This document shows positions 1 through 8,921 of a stretch of DNA of 64,000 bases, piece after piece. Source of the stretch: Peptoniphilus rachelemmaiella (GTDB lineage: Bacteria; Bacillota; Clostridia; Tissierellales; Peptoniphilaceae). The notes beneath the pieces are model-generated. The model saw only the letters and a list, made by a program, of their open reading frames with translations. It was not told where the DNA came from and searched no databases. The translations under genes were made by a program, and so were the position numbers. Position 1 is the first letter of the stretch. Each line of letters opens with the position of its first letter. The stretch is from NCBI RefSeq assembly GCF_943169845.1, contig NZ_CALPBW010000005.1:1-64000 (forward strand), written 5' to 3'.

Positions 1-229
1 CGCTCGTTTCGTAGCGTGTGATGGCTTCTAACTTAAACTCTACACTGTACGCACGATTATTTCTAGAGCGCATTAAGCCTTCATCGCCAAATTGTTTGTA
101 ATTGTTCACCCAGCGTCTGATCAACGAGGAGCTAATTTGGTATTCCTTAGCCAGGATTCTATAACCTGCTTTTTCGTCCAAGTATTCCTCAACAATTTTT
201 CTCTTCAATTCATAACTATATTTTGCCAT
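1..229 (-). CDS. IS3-family transposase OrfA, N-terminal part (truncated by window edge)
   Basis: The minus-strand frame starts at ATG 229 and stays open to the edge. It encodes a protein beginning MAKYSYELKRKIVEEYL, followed by a helix-turn-helix (LAKEYQISSSLIRRWVNNY) and a further EFKLEAI segment that begins a second HTH. This is the InsJ/OrfA-type N-terminal DNA-binding half of an IS150-group transposase. The catalytic DDE part would be made from OrfB by frameshifting and is not in the window. Family placement is firm; whether the copy is intact is unknown. Confidence 0.8.
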   Translation of the reverse strand, partial: MAKYSYELKRKIVEEYLDEKAGYRILAKEYQISSSLIRRWVNNYKQFGDEGLMRSRNNRAYSVEFKLEAITRYETS

Positions 230-236
230 TAAAAGG

Positions 237-274
237 CCCCCAAAGGTTGGATTTCTTGGTCCAACTTTTGGGGG
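237..274 (-). terminator. Subterminal IS hairpin upstream of the transposase
   Basis: Arms 237-251 and 260-274 pair over 15 bp with one wobble and an 8-base loop. On the minus strand the hairpin is followed by CCTTTT just before the transposase ATG. It can work as a rho-independent terminator that stops guaB transcription from entering the transposase, a known insulation feature of IS elements. It also serves as the end of the guaB transcript. The function is inferred from structure. Confidence 0.6.
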
Positions 275-308
275 TCAGTGCATTCCACGGGAGCGGCAAT
301 TTTTGTGT

Positions 309-1766
309 CTATTTTCGAGAACTGATGTAGTTCGGACTTTCTCTTGTAATGGTAATGTTGTGCGGGTGGTTTTCTTGCAAGGTAGCGGGGGTGATTTTCA
401 TGTACTCCGTATTGTTCTTGAGCTCGTGAATGTTTTTCGCCCCGACGTAGCCCATACCGGATTTTAAGCCGCCGATAAGTTGGTAAATGACGTCGCCGAC
501 TTTTCCCTTGTAGGGTACACGACCTTCCACACCTTCGGGAACGTATTTCTTCGTTTCCGATTGGAAATAGCGGTCGCTGGATCCGCTGCTCATGGCGCCT
601 AAGGAGCCCATGCCGCGGTAGGTTTTGAAGCGACGGCCTTCGACATAGATTTCTTCTCCGGGACTTTCATCGGTACCGGCAAACATGGAGCCCATCATAA
701 CCACGTCGGCGCCAGCCGCAATGGCTTTGGTCACATCGCCGGAATACTTGATCCCGCCGTCGCCGATAATGGGGATGCCTTTTTTCTTGCCTGCTTCCGA
801 ACAATTTAAGATCGCCGTCACTTGGGGCACGCCGATACCGGTGACCACGCGGGTGGTACAAATGGAACCGGGACCGATACCGACTTTGACGCAGTCGGCG
901 CCGGCTTCGATTAAGTCGATAGTGCCTTGATAGGTGGCCACGTTCCCGGCAACCAATTGAATGTCGGGGAAGGCTTTTTTAATTTCGCGAATCGTGGTCA
1001 AGACGCCTTTCGATTGTCCGTGGGCCGTGTCGATGACGAACAAGTCCGTGCCCGCGGCGCGAAGGGCTTCCACCCGTTCGTAGACGTCGTGGGTAACGCC
1101 GATGGCGGCTCCGGCGAGGAGGCGGCCGCCTGCATCTCTGGCGGAATTCGGGTATTGAATGGCTTTTTCAATGTCCTTAATGGTAATCAAGCCCATGAGA
1201 TGATGGCTGTCGTCGATGAGAGGCAGTTTTTCGATTTTGTATTGCTTCATCACCTTCAGCGCGTCGTCCATGGAAATGCCTTGCTTGCCCGTGACCAAAT
1301 TATCGCTGGTCATGACGCTGGCGATTTTTTTATTTAAATCGTCTTCGAAGCGAATGTCGCGATTGGTGATAATGCCTTCTAAAACATTATTTTCGTCCAC
1401 AATGGGCACGCCGCTGATGCGGTAGTGGCTCATTAATTCCATGGCATCTTTGATTTCATGATCTTTGGATAAAGAGAAGGGATCGGTGATGACGCCGTGT
1501 TCCGAGCGTTTAACGCGGTCCACTTCCTTGACCTGTTCTTCCAAGGGCATGCTCTTGTGAATAATGCCGATGCCCCCTTCGCGTGCCATGGCAATGGCCA
1601 TTTGCGATTCCGTTACCGTGTCCATGCCGGCACTCATTAAGGGAATGTTCAGCTCAATGGCGTGGGTGATTTTTGTCTTTAATTCCACTTCATTGGGCAA
1701 CACTTCCGAAAACCCCGGCATGAGCAAAATGTCGTCAAATGTTAAACCGTCTCCTAAAAATTTCAT
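309..1766 (-). CDS. guaB: Inosine-5'-monophosphate dehydrogenase
   Basis: GuaB oxidises IMP to XMP with NAD+, the first committed step of GMP synthesis. The protein is a TIM barrel interrupted near residues 90-210 by two CBS domains. The active-site loop [13 protein letters not shown] holds the catalytic cysteine. The flap region near [17 protein letters not shown] and the DGGIKYSGD phosphate site are intact. I start it at ATG 1766 (485 aa), preceded by GAGGAGG seven bases away. An in-frame ATG at 1802 would lie almost on the -10 element and has no ribosome binding site. It is transcribed alone from its own promoter. Confidence 0.96.
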   Translation of the reverse strand: MKFLGDGLTFDDILLMPGFSEVLPNEVELKTKITHAIELNIPLMSAGMDTVTESQMAIAMAREGGIGIIHKSMPLEEQVKEVDRVKRSEHGVITDPFSLSKDHEIKDAMELMSHYRISGVPIVDENNVLEGIITNRDIRFEDDLNKKIASVMTSDNLVTGKQGISMDDALKVMKQYKIEKLPLIDDSHHLMGLITIKDIEKAIQYPNSARDAGGRLLAGAAIGVTHDVYERVEALRAAGTDLFVIDTAHGQSKGVLTTIREIKKAFPDIQLVAGNVATYQGTIDLIEAGADCVKVGIGPGSICTTRVVTGIGVPQVTAILNCSEAGKKKGIPIIGDGGIKYSGDVTKAIAAGADVVMMGSMFAGTDESPGEEIYVEGRRFKTYRGMGSLGAMSSGSSDRYFQSETKKYVPEGVEGRVPYKGKVGDVIYQLIGGLKSGMGYVGAKNIHELKNNTEYMKITPATLQENHPHNITITRESPNYISSRK

Positions 1767-1804
1767 CAAAGCCTCCTCACTTTCCTCTACTATGATAGAC
1801 ATTT

Positions 1805-1833
1805 ATTTTAGCAAAAGATAAGCCGTCATTCAA
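1805..1833 (-). promoter_or_regulatory. Sigma-A promoter of guaB
   Basis: On the minus strand TTGAAT (1833-1828) and TAAAAT (1810-1805) are separated by 17 bp. Transcription would start near 1798, about 32 bases before the guaB ATG at 1766, leaving a short leader with GAGGAGG. I see no riboswitch-like fold in this leader. Confidence 0.6.
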
Positions 1834-3023
1834 GACGAGGATGTGAGACGCTTCGGCTTGATGCGAATAATCTCCAGATCCTTCGGCCCCTTGGCGATTA
1901 CCTTGCCTTCTCGGTCGACGGTCAATTGAATGTCCGACGCTCGCAGCACATCGACTAAAGAGGCGTCGCCGTAAATTTCCACGTCGATTTTCTTCGGTAC
2001 ATTGAAATCGCTTAAATTCACGCCTTTTAGAGACGTCATGTGCTCCGTGGATACTTCCAAGGTGCGCCGCGCCGATTCTTTTTTCATGTAACGCAAAATA
2101 ACGGATTCATCGGGATTGACCAAATGGATCCCTTCGGGCACGATGAGACGCACGGGCACGGCGTTGGTGCTCATAAGCTCCTTCGCATTCACGGGGCGCG
2201 TCGTAATGCTCTCGATGCCGTCGATGGCACCGGAATCCCCGGTGATGGTGACGGTGGCAGGCGTCAGAATGGCTCGGTCCCGATTAAACTCGCCGCCCTC
2301 ATCCTGTTCATAGTTTACCTCGATGGGCACGCTCTTTGCCTTGGATATGGCGGCCTGTACCCCCACCGTGTTCGGCGTCACTTCAAGGCCTTCGATAACA
2401 TGCTTGTTTTGATCCAGCGGCGTTAATTCGACAGAAGAGACCACCGTTTCTTTTGCGTCGGTAATAAGGATGTGGCCCGCCACGGAATGCACTTTGTCCA
2501 CCGATTTTTTCGGCCCTTTTACCGTGACTTCATCTTGATTCACAATAATCCTGTCCAGAACCATGCCGTCGGCCGGATTGCCCTTGGCCGTCACCGTGAC
2601 CGGTTTTTTCATAGAGACCATTTCGTCCACAGAGATGGTGATGGCGGAAGGATTGGATTTTTTAATTTTCAGATTCTCGTCGGAAAGGCGGAAATGGATG
2701 GGAAGCCGTTGAGAGCCCGGTTGCACTTCCCCGAGATCCACATAGGCTGAAATATCCTCTTCTTTTAATCCGATGATGGCGCTGCGATTGCCGGAGACCA
2801 CGATATTGGTGGTGTAATCGTCACTTTTTAAGAGCTCCATCCCCGCTTCACGCATGGTGGATTGATTTCTGAGTTCCACTTCCACATTGGTGAAATCCTT
2901 GGTGATTACCGGATCGATTTCCGTAATTATAAAGAACCAAAGTAGAATAGACAAAATCAGGGAGAAAATTTTCTTAATCGTGTCTTGATTATTCGCAACT
3001 AAATTTAAATATTTATCGCGCAT
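1830..3023 (-). CDS. cdaR: YbbR-domain protein CdaR, regulator of diadenylate cyclase
   Basis: CdaR is the membrane-anchored extracytoplasmic partner that modulates CdaA. Residues 18-36 (IFSLILSILLWFFIITEI) form the single membrane anchor. The rest, 397 aa in all, is a series of about four YbbR beta-rich repeats (for example around KKPVTVTAKGNPADG and AKSVPIEVNYEQ). It lies directly behind cdaA with overlapping stop and start, the conserved cdaA-cdaR order of Bacillota. The downstream glmM often found in this operon is absent; guaB follows instead. Confidence 0.9.
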   Translation of the reverse strand: MRDKYLNLVANNQDTIKKIFSLILSILLWFFIITEIDPVITKDFTNVEVELRNQSTMREAGMELLKSDDYTTNIVVSGNRSAIIGLKEEDISAYVDLGEVQPGSQRLPIHFRLSDENLKIKKSNPSAITISVDEMVSMKKPVTVTAKGNPADGMVLDRIIVNQDEVTVKGPKKSVDKVHSVAGHILITDAKETVVSSVELTPLDQNKHVIEGLEVTPNTVGVQAAISKAKSVPIEVNYEQDEGGEFNRDRAILTPATVTITGDSGAIDGIESITTRPVNAKELMSTNAVPVRLIVPEGIHLVNPDESVILRYMKKESARRTLEVSTEHMTSLKGVNLSDFNVPKKIDVEIYGDASLVDVLRASDIQLTVDREGKVIAKGPKDLEIIRIKPKRLTSSS

Positions 3024-3814
3024 TACATTTCCTCCTCGTCACTCTTCGGAAAATAGATGGCCCTAAGCATCTGCTCTAAAGTGGACAGATCCAGGTGGCG
3101 GTTAATGTTTCCATATTCGGCGACGGAGATCGAGCCCGTTTCCTCGCTGACCACGATGGCAAAGGCGTCGCTTTTTTCACTAATTCCAATGGCCGCACGG
3201 TGGCGCGTGCCCAATTCCTTGGACAGGCCCTTTTCCTCTGTTAAGGGAAGAAAACAGGCGGCGGAGATGATTTTATCCCCGTTAATAATCACGGCACCGT
3301 CGTGGAGCGGCGTGTTGGGAATGAAAATATTGATTAACAGGCCCGAGGACAGGTCGCCGTAAATAGGTGTCCCCGTTTCGATAATCTCATTTAGCCCGGT
3401 TTTCCGTTCGATCACCATTAATGCGCCGATTTTCTGGCGAGACAAAGAGGCCACGGCGCCGATAATTTCATTAATGGTGGATTCATCCCGCGTTCCCGAC
3501 AGGACAAAACCCTTTCGAATGGAGCTGTTGCGGCCAATAAATTCAAGACCTCGCCGGATTTCCGGTTGAAAGACGATGAACAGGCCCAAAAATCCCCAGG
3601 TCAACATGCTTTTCAACAGGTAGTTAAGCATATAAATTTGTAAAATTTCGCTGAGCTTCGTCAGAATCAAGACCACGACGATCCCTTTGCTTAATTGCTC
3701 GGCGCGGGTGCCCTTGATTAATTTGAAGAGCCAATAGATAATCACCGCCACGATGGCGATGTCGATGACGTCTTGAATCCGCAGCATCGATAAGGTTTCA
3801 CTTATCCATTGCAT
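3023..3814 (-). CDS. cdaA: Diadenylate cyclase CdaA
   Basis: CdaA condenses two ATP into the second messenger c-di-AMP, which controls potassium and osmolyte balance. Three N-terminal membrane helices precede the DisA_N (DAC) domain with the DGA motif (PLHDGAVII) and the RHR motif (GTRHRAAIG), both needed for catalysis. I start at ATG 3814 (263 aa, MQWISETLS) because AAAGGCGG lies upstream; an in-frame start 12 codons earlier has no comparable site. It overlaps the end of the upstream membrane protein by 17 bases and is coupled to cdaR. Confidence 0.93.
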   Translation of the reverse strand: MQWISETLSMLRIQDVIDIAIVAVIIYWLFKLIKGTRAEQLSKGIVVVLILTKLSEILQIYMLNYLLKSMLTWGFLGLFIVFQPEIRRGLEFIGRNSSIRKGFVLSGTRDESTINEIIGAVASLSRQKIGALMVIERKTGLNEIIETGTPIYGDLSSGLLINIFIPNTPLHDGAVIINGDKIISAACFLPLTEEKGLSKELGTRHRAAIGISEKSDAFAIVVSEETGSISVAEYGNINRHLDLSTLEQMLRAIYFPKSDEEEM

Positions 3815-4370
3815 GGCGATCCGCCTTTCCAAATAAATACGATGTAGCACTGGCTACAAATAAAAATAATCCCATGGCGATCAAACCGTCGCCGAGACTC
3901 ATGACCTTCGCCGAAGAGATGGCCGAAGCGTAACAGAAGCGGTCGCATAAAAAGCGAAGGCGCGTCGCCTCATTGGCCAAGCCGTGGGTCAAGACCCGGC
4001 CCTCTGTAATTAAAGTGAGGGCACGGACATCGCCGATCTTTAACAGCGCCTCCGCCTCCACAGGCATGACGCCGTTTAAAGCAACTACGACGCCGTTTAG
4101 GGCAAGTCCTACGCCGGATAGAATATAACCTAAATGGCGCCCCATCAGGCAGCCTACAGCCATGATAAAAAGTGCGAGGGCATGAACGGCCGAAAAGTGT
4201 GCCGCAAGAAAAGGCACTGAAGGCGCCGCCTTTAGTGCAATAATAAAGAGTGCGGCGCCGGTACCTGCGACGATTAAATTTTTAAAGCGAGGCTCCTGTA
4301 AAAAAAACTTGTTTTTCCACGCCAGAATGAGGCCCAGCCATACGCCCAAGATAATCCCTTCAGTTGTCAT
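3798..4370 (-). CDS. Membrane protein of unknown function upstream of cdaA
   Basis: A 190-aa hydrophobic protein with about five predicted membrane segments, for example TEGIILGVWLGLILAW, LIVAGTGAALFIIAL and VHALALFIMAVGCL. I do not recognise a family. A moderate ribosome binding site (TAGGTGA) precedes ATG 4370. It is the first gene of the cdaA-cdaR transcript, overlapping cdaA by 17 bases, so a link to c-di-AMP signalling at the membrane is possible but inferred only from position. Confidence 0.75.
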   Translation of the reverse strand: MTTEGIILGVWLGLILAWKNKFFLQEPRFKNLIVAGTGAALFIIALKAAPSVPFLAAHFSAVHALALFIMAVGCLMGRHLGYILSGVGLALNGVVVALNGVMPVEAEALLKIGDVRALTLITEGRVLTHGLANEATRLRFLCDRFCYASAISSAKVMSLGDGLIAMGLFLFVASATSYLFGKADRHAMDK

Positions 4371-4380
4371 TCTTCACCTA

Positions 4381-4412
4381 CAAAAAATGCGCTCTCCTCA
4401 GAAAGCGCATTT
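4381..4412 (-). terminator. Rho-independent terminator after ispH-S1
   Basis: Arms 4385-4393 and 4404-4412 (AAATGCGCT and its complement) form a 9-bp stem, followed on the minus strand by a T-rich stretch. It lies just past the ispH-S1 stop codon and before the membrane-protein gene, ending the long upstream operon. Confidence 0.75.
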
Positions 4413-4418
4413 GTTTTA

Positions 4419-6497
4419 TTATTCTTCGTCTTGGGGTTCTTCCGCTTCGACGGTTTCAAGTTGATCGAAGTTGATCAAATCGCCGATTGCCATGGAGAAG
4501 CTTTCCTCTTCAGGTTTTGCTTCGACTTGCGGTTGTTCTCTGCGACGAGGTTTTTGCTCTTTCTTTCTTTCGCGAGGCGCTTGTTCGTCTTCGCCGCCCG
4601 GTTGAAGGGCCTTCATGGAAAGAGAAATCTTCTTGTCTTCGAAGTTAATATCGGTGACGCGAACGTCGATTTCTTGACCGATTTCTAAGACATCAGACGG
4701 TTTTTCGACGTGTTGTCTGGAAATTTGAGAAACGTGGAGCAAGCCGTCTACACCGGATTCCAGGCGAACGAATGCGCCGAAGTCCAAGATGTTTACGACC
4801 GTACCCTTGACGTCGTCGCCGACTTGTACAGTTTCAACGAAAGTATCCCAGGGTTTTTGGGTGGTTTGTTTTAAACCGAGGGCGATGCGGTTCTTTTCTT
4901 CGTCGATCTTCAGAACCAATACTTTTACCTTTTCGCCGGGGCTTACGACATCGCTGGGATGTTTAACGCGGTTCCAGGAAAGTTCGGAGATGTGAATCAA
5001 TCCGTCTACGCCGCCGACATCGACAAATGCGCCGAAGTTGGTTAAGCGTTGAACCGTACCTTCGATGAATTCGCCTTCTTGAAGGGTACCGTATACTTCT
5101 TTGCGTTTTTCTTCGATTTCCTTGGATTCGATGTTTTTGCGAGAGAGGACAAATTTTCTTCTGCCCTTATCGAAATCGATGATTTCGCATTCTAAATCTT
5201 CATCGACGTATTTGCTTAAATCTCTTTGGAAACGTACGGAAACGTGAGATGCGGGAATAAATCCGTTTAAGCCGTCGACATCACAGGTCAAGCCGCCTTT
5301 GACGACATTGGTGACATGAGCCATAACCGTTTCGCCGTTTTCAAATTTTTCTTCCATTTCATCCCAAACCTTCATGTTTTCCACGCGTTTAAAGGATAAA
5401 ACGACATTACCGTCTCCATCGTCCATTTTCATAACGTAAACCTGAATTTGATCTCCTTGGTTGAAGATTTCATTCGGTTTTACATTGGGGTCGTTGGACA
5501 ATTCATCTCTGGAGATGATACCGTCTGCGCGGTAGCCGATATTAACCATAACCTCGTCGTCGGTTACGTATAATACCTCGCCATCGACAATTTCACCGCG
5601 ACGTACACGCGTGAAAGAGTTTTCAATGGCCTCCATCATTTCATTGTTCATTTCGTCCCTGTTCATATTATCCATTCTACTAACAGCCTCCTTGATTACC
5701 GAGTCCGGAGTGGATGCTCCGGCGGTAATACCAATTTTATTGAATTTTTTAAATGGACGTAGATCGAGTTGATATATGGTTTGAATATGATAGACATGTT
5801 CGCAATGTTCTGACGCAATCTTTACGAGTTTCTTCGTATTTGCACTATTCTTACCACCTATAACGAGCATACAATCCACATGAGTAGCCAACATGCGACA
5901 GGCATCCTGACGGTCGTTTGTGGCTTTACATATGGTATTATACCTTAAAATCTCTCCCGTGAAAATACCTTTTAGCCTTTCTTCTACAGAATCAACCAAT
6001 TTCTTGGGATTCGTCGTCTGGGAAACAAGGGCAATTTGATTTTTCTCACTTAAGGGCAGTGCGTCCACTTCATCGGCCTCACCGACAATATATACATCGT
6101 CGCCATAAGAAGCGATGCCCTTTACTTCCGGGTGGTCTTTGTCGCCGACGATGACCACGGGGATTCCCTTGGCATTGTTTTCCTCCACCATGGTGTAAAT
6201 TCTCGAGACAAAGGGGCAGGTGGTGTCCACGACGCGATTGCCCTTTGCGTTCAGTTCTTTCTTTAAAGCCTTTGTCGTGCCGTGGCTTCTCGTAATCACC
6301 GTGGCATTGCTCGGCAAATGGCCTTCGTCGATGAGCTCGACGCCCTTTGCCCGCAAGTCGTCGTTTACTTGTGCATTATGCACCAGCTCGCCCAATATCT
6401 TGACGTCGTCGTAGGCCTGTGCTGTCTGAAAGGCGCTTTCTACGGCCCGCTTCACGCCGCCGCAAAAGCCGTAGCATTCACTCAAAAGTATTTCCAA
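4419..6497 (-). CDS. ispH: Fused 4-hydroxy-3-methylbut-2-enyl diphosphate reductase / 30S ribosomal protein S1
   Basis: Residues 1-280 are IspH (LytB), the 4Fe-4S enzyme making IPP and DMAPP in the last step of the MEP isoprenoid pathway. The cluster cysteines C12 (GFCGGVKRAVE), C94 (DTTCPFV) and C190 (ICKATNDRQ) and the proton-relay E124 (HPEVKG) are present. Residues about 300-640 hold four S1 RNA-binding domains, the third and fourth most typical (TNFGAFVDVGGVDGLIHISELS). The tail is acidic and charged. The 692-aa fusion is a known arrangement in Clostridia-type bacteria. It follows plsC with a 20-base overlap. Confidence 0.95.
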   Translation of the reverse strand: MEILLSECYGFCGGVKRAVESAFQTAQAYDDVKILGELVHNAQVNDDLRAKGVELIDEGHLPSNATVITRSHGTTKALKKELNAKGNRVVDTTCPFVSRIYTMVEENNAKGIPVVIVGDKDHPEVKGIASYGDDVYIVGEADEVDALPLSEKNQIALVSQTTNPKKLVDSVEERLKGIFTGEILRYNTICKATNDRQDACRMLATHVDCMLVIGGKNSANTKKLVKIASEHCEHVYHIQTIYQLDLRPFKKFNKIGITAGASTPDSVIKEAVSRMDNMNRDEMNNEMMEAIENSFTRVRRGEIVDGEVLYVTDDEVMVNIGYRADGIISRDELSNDPNVKPNEIFNQGDQIQVYVMKMDDGDGNVVLSFKRVENMKVWDEMEEKFENGETVMAHVTNVVKGGLTCDVDGLNGFIPASHVSVRFQRDLSKYVDEDLECEIIDFDKGRRKFVLSRKNIESKEIEEKRKEVYGTLQEGEFIEGTVQRLTNFGAFVDVGGVDGLIHISELSWNRVKHPSDVVSPGEKVKVLVLKIDEEKNRIALGLKQTTQKPWDTFVETVQVGDDVKGTVVNILDFGAFVRLESGVDGLLHVSQISRQHVEKPSDVLEIGQEIDVRVTDINFEDKKISLSMKALQPGGEDEQAPRERKKEQKPRRREQPQVEAKPEEESFSMAIGDLINFDQLETVEAEEPQDEE

Positions 6498-7065
6498 GGT
6501 AGTCTCTCCCTTCGTAAATCGTGGCCATTAAAGCGTGCATCCGCTTTTGGTACACCTCTTCCGTGAGCTTTTCTTTTTCGAAGGGAATGGGCGTTCGGAA
6601 TATGTAACGCCGCTTGCGAAAGAGTTTGTAGTCCCCTTCAATGTACACCGGCAAAACTTCAGTGCCCGTGCGGGCGGCCAAAAGAATGGTGCCGGGCTTG
6701 CCTTGATCGTAGTCCACGGTCTTTACCCGCGTTCCTTCCGGAAAAATGCCGATAATTTCTTTGTTTTTCAACGCGCGCATGGCGATGATGGTGCTTTTCG
6801 CATCGCCGTGGTTCCGGTCCACGGAAATGGCGCCGACGCCCTGAAGGATTTGTTTCAGTATCGGTATCTCAAAAAGCTCCCGCTTCGCCATCCAACGCAC
6901 TTGCTTGGGAAACAAGATCGATAGGAAAAGAGGATCCCAATTGCTCTTGTGATTGGCCACTAAGAGGTAGGCCTTCTCTTCCAGCGCAGGCATATTCACA
7001 ACCTCGTAGGGATAGAGGATTTTTAACAGCCACCCGGTAATCGCCTTAATGACATTATAGAACAT
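6478..7065 (-). CDS. plsC: 1-acyl-sn-glycerol-3-phosphate acyltransferase
   Basis: PlsC adds the second acyl chain to lysophosphatidic acid, giving phosphatidic acid at the membrane. The HX4D catalytic motif (NHKSNWDP) and the substrate-binding FPEGTR motif are clear. I start at ATG 7065 (195 aa), with GGAG seven bases upstream; the longer frame from 7113 would overlap cmk by 59 bases and begins with cmk-shadow residues. The cmk-plsC-ispH/S1 order is the usual cmk-plsC-lytB-rpsA cluster of clostridia. Confidence 0.92.
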   Translation of the reverse strand: MFYNVIKAITGWLLKILYPYEVVNMPALEEKAYLLVANHKSNWDPLFLSILFPKQVRWMAKRELFEIPILKQILQGVGAISVDRNHGDAKSTIIAMRALKNKEIIGIFPEGTRVKTVDYDQGKPGTILLAARTGTEVLPVYIEGDYKLFRKRRYIFRTPIPFEKEKLTEEVYQKRMHALMATIYEGRDYLGNTFE

Positions 7066-7708
7066 GGTCGTTCTCCACATAGCTCGCCATGGTATCCAAG
7101 ACTTCGTCTTCACTCATATCGGTAGAATCTACGAGTATGGCATCCGCCGCCTGTTTTAACGGGGCCACTTCTCGGTTTTTATCGCGCTCATCTCGGGCGT
7201 GGATGTCGGCTTTGATCGTTTCCAGATCGACGGACTCGCCAAAGGCCTGGCGCTGTTCGTAGCGTCTGCGCGCCCGCTCTTCTTCTGATGCTGTGAGGAA
7301 AAATTTTACATCTGCCGCGGGCAGGACCACGGTGCCGATGTCGCGGCCTTCCATAACCACGCCGCCGCCTTCAGCGAGGCGCCGCTGAAGAGACAGAAGG
7401 TAATCCCGCACCGCCGGCTCTTTCGAAAGCTGCGACGTCTTCTGGGAGATGGCCTCCGTGCGAATGACATCGCCCAGTGCCACGCCGTTTAATAAGACGG
7501 CGCCGTCTTTATAGTCGATGGACTGATCGTCCACCCGCGATAAAAGTTCCTCTGTCGTAAGGTCTTCGCCTTCGTTTACGGCGATGTAGGCGATGGTGCG
7601 ATAGAGGGCACCGGTGTCGATGTATTCGTAGCCCAAGCGCTTCGCTAAAGCGCCGGCTATGGCGCTTTTCCCCGCGCCGGAAGGGCCGTCAATGGCGATG
7701 GTTTTCAT
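7055..7708 (-). CDS. cmk: Cytidylate kinase
   Basis: Cmk phosphorylates CMP and dCMP to the diphosphates. The 217-aa protein begins with a P-loop (DGPSGAGKSAIAGAL) and has the DTGALYR nucleotide-binding motif, the EGRDIGTVVLP motif and a lid rich in arginine (ARRRYEQRQ). Length and motif order match the family. It starts inside the end of the flavoprotein gene (20-base overlap) and overlaps plsC by 11 bases, so the three are translationally coupled. Confidence 0.95.
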   Translation of the reverse strand: MKTIAIDGPSGAGKSAIAGALAKRLGYEYIDTGALYRTIAYIAVNEGEDLTTEELLSRVDDQSIDYKDGAVLLNGVALGDVIRTEAISQKTSQLSKEPAVRDYLLSLQRRLAEGGGVVMEGRDIGTVVLPAADVKFFLTASEEERARRRYEQRQAFGESVDLETIKADIHARDERDKNREVAPLKQAADAILVDSTDMSEDEVLDTMASYVENDHVL

Positions 7709-8921
7709 TTGATTCCTCCTCCCCGGAACACAGTCCGGCTAAGTAGCCGGTTGAAAATGCGATCTGTAGATTAAAGCCCCCGGTGGGTCCGTCCACGTCT
7801 AAAACTTCGCCGCAAAAGTAAAGGCCTTCGGCTTTTTTGCTTTCCATGGTCGACGGATCCACGTCCTTCACATCCACGCCGCCGGTGGTAATAATCCCGG
7901 TGTTTTCGTTAAACAGGCTGTCGTAGTGGAGGCGGAAATTTTTCAGCGTGTGAATCAGTTCGCGGCGCATTTCTTGGGACAATTGATGGGCAGGCAAATC
8001 CTGCGGCACTTGCGCCTGATCCAATACCGGTGCGATTAAAGACTTGGGCAAAAGATGCTTCATCAAATTATGCATGGCCCGATTGGAATTGTCCTTCACT
8101 TCACGCAAAAGCCGCTTATCAAGCACCTCTTCTGTAAGTGCGGGCTTGAAGTCAAGGGAAAGATCCACTTTATCGGAGCGATTAATTTTCGAAGAGAGGC
8201 TCAGAACGATGGGCCCGCTGATGCCGAAGTGGGTAAAGAGCATTTCACCGAAATCGGAAAAGCGTCCCTCTTTCGTCGTCGCCGTCAGGGCCACGTTTTT
8301 TAAGGACAGGCCGGACAATGCCTCTAAGTAGTCTTCTTTTAGCTTTAAGCCCACGAGTCCCGCCACGGGTCTCACCACGCCCATGCCGAAAGCTTCGGCA
8401 AAACCATAACCGTCCCCGGTGGAGCCGGTGAGGCGATAGGTCATCCCCCCTGTGGCGACGATGACTTTGTCTGTGCGGAAAGTGTCTCTATTTGTCCTTA
8501 CGACATAGCCGCCCTTCTCTCTTTCAATGGATTCCGCCGTCGTGTTTAGGCGAATGGCTACCTTTCTCTTCTCAAGCTCCCGTTCCAAGGTTTTAATGAT
8601 GTCCGAGGACTTGTCGCTTTTCGGAAAGACTCGATCGCCTCGCTCCACCTTTAGTGGGGTGCCTCGGCTTTCGAAGAAATCTTTCAGCATGACGGCGGTC
8701 AAGCTGTAATAGGACGAGTACATGAAGCTTGCATTTCGATTCAATGCCTCAAAGAAAAAGGGATCGTCGCAGTCGTTACAGAGATTGCACCGTCCCTTGC
8801 CTGTAATAAACAGCTTCTTTCCCAATTTCTCATTTTTTTCGATTAAGGTGACCTCTGCCTTCTCCGCCGCTTTGATGGCGGCCATCATGCCGGCGGGTCC
8901 GCCTCCTATGACCAATATCAT
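7689..8921 (-). CDS. HI0933-family NAD(P)/FAD-dependent oxidoreductase
   Basis: A 410-aa flavoprotein of the HI0933/YhiN/BaiN-like family. The N-terminal dinucleotide motif GGGPAGMMAAIKAAE binds FAD, followed by the family signature GKKLFITGKGRCNLCN, a GGMTYRLTGSTGDGYGFAE motif and the C-terminal FCGEVLDVDGPTGGFNLQ. The physiological substrate in most bacteria is unknown; BaiN in some gut clostridia reduces bile-acid intermediates, but that role should not be assumed here. It sits between the methyltransferase and cmk with start-stop contact on both sides. Confidence 0.88.
   Translation of the reverse strand: MILVIGGGPAGMMAAIKAAEKAEVTLIEKNEKLGKKLFITGKGRCNLCNDCDDPFFFEALNRNASFMYSSYYSLTAVMLKDFFESRGTPLKVERGDRVFPKSDKSSDIIKTLERELEKRKVAIRLNTTAESIEREKGGYVVRTNRDTFRTDKVIVATGGMTYRLTGSTGDGYGFAEAFGMGVVRPVAGLVGLKLKEDYLEALSGLSLKNVALTATTKEGRFSDFGEMLFTHFGISGPIVLSLSSKINRSDKVDLSLDFKPALTEEVLDKRLLREVKDNSNRAMHNLMKHLLPKSLIAPVLDQAQVPQDLPAHQLSQEMRRELIHTLKNFRLHYDSLFNENTGIITTGGVDVKDVDPSTMESKKAEGLYFCGEVLDVDGPTGGFNLQIAFSTGYLAGLCSGEEESNENHRH

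Larger units (their letters stand above)
1..282 (-). mobile_element. Right-hand end of an IS3-family (IS150-like) insertion sequence, partial
   Basis: The element enters from the left edge and carries the first part of an OrfA transposase. Its outer end, read on the minus strand, begins TGCACTGACCCCC and runs into the 15-bp hairpin described separately. The terminal TG and this C-rich start are usual for IS150-group ends. It abuts guaB, with only about 26 bases between the IS tip and the guaB stop codon. The exact tip (near 282) and any target duplication cannot be checked because the other end is outside the window. Confidence 0.75.

Noticed and set aside
1802-1802. Upstream ATG for guaB giving 497 aa
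   Set aside because: It has no ribosome binding site and lies upstream of or at the predicted transcription start; ATG 1766 has GAGGAGG and the family-typical N-terminus.
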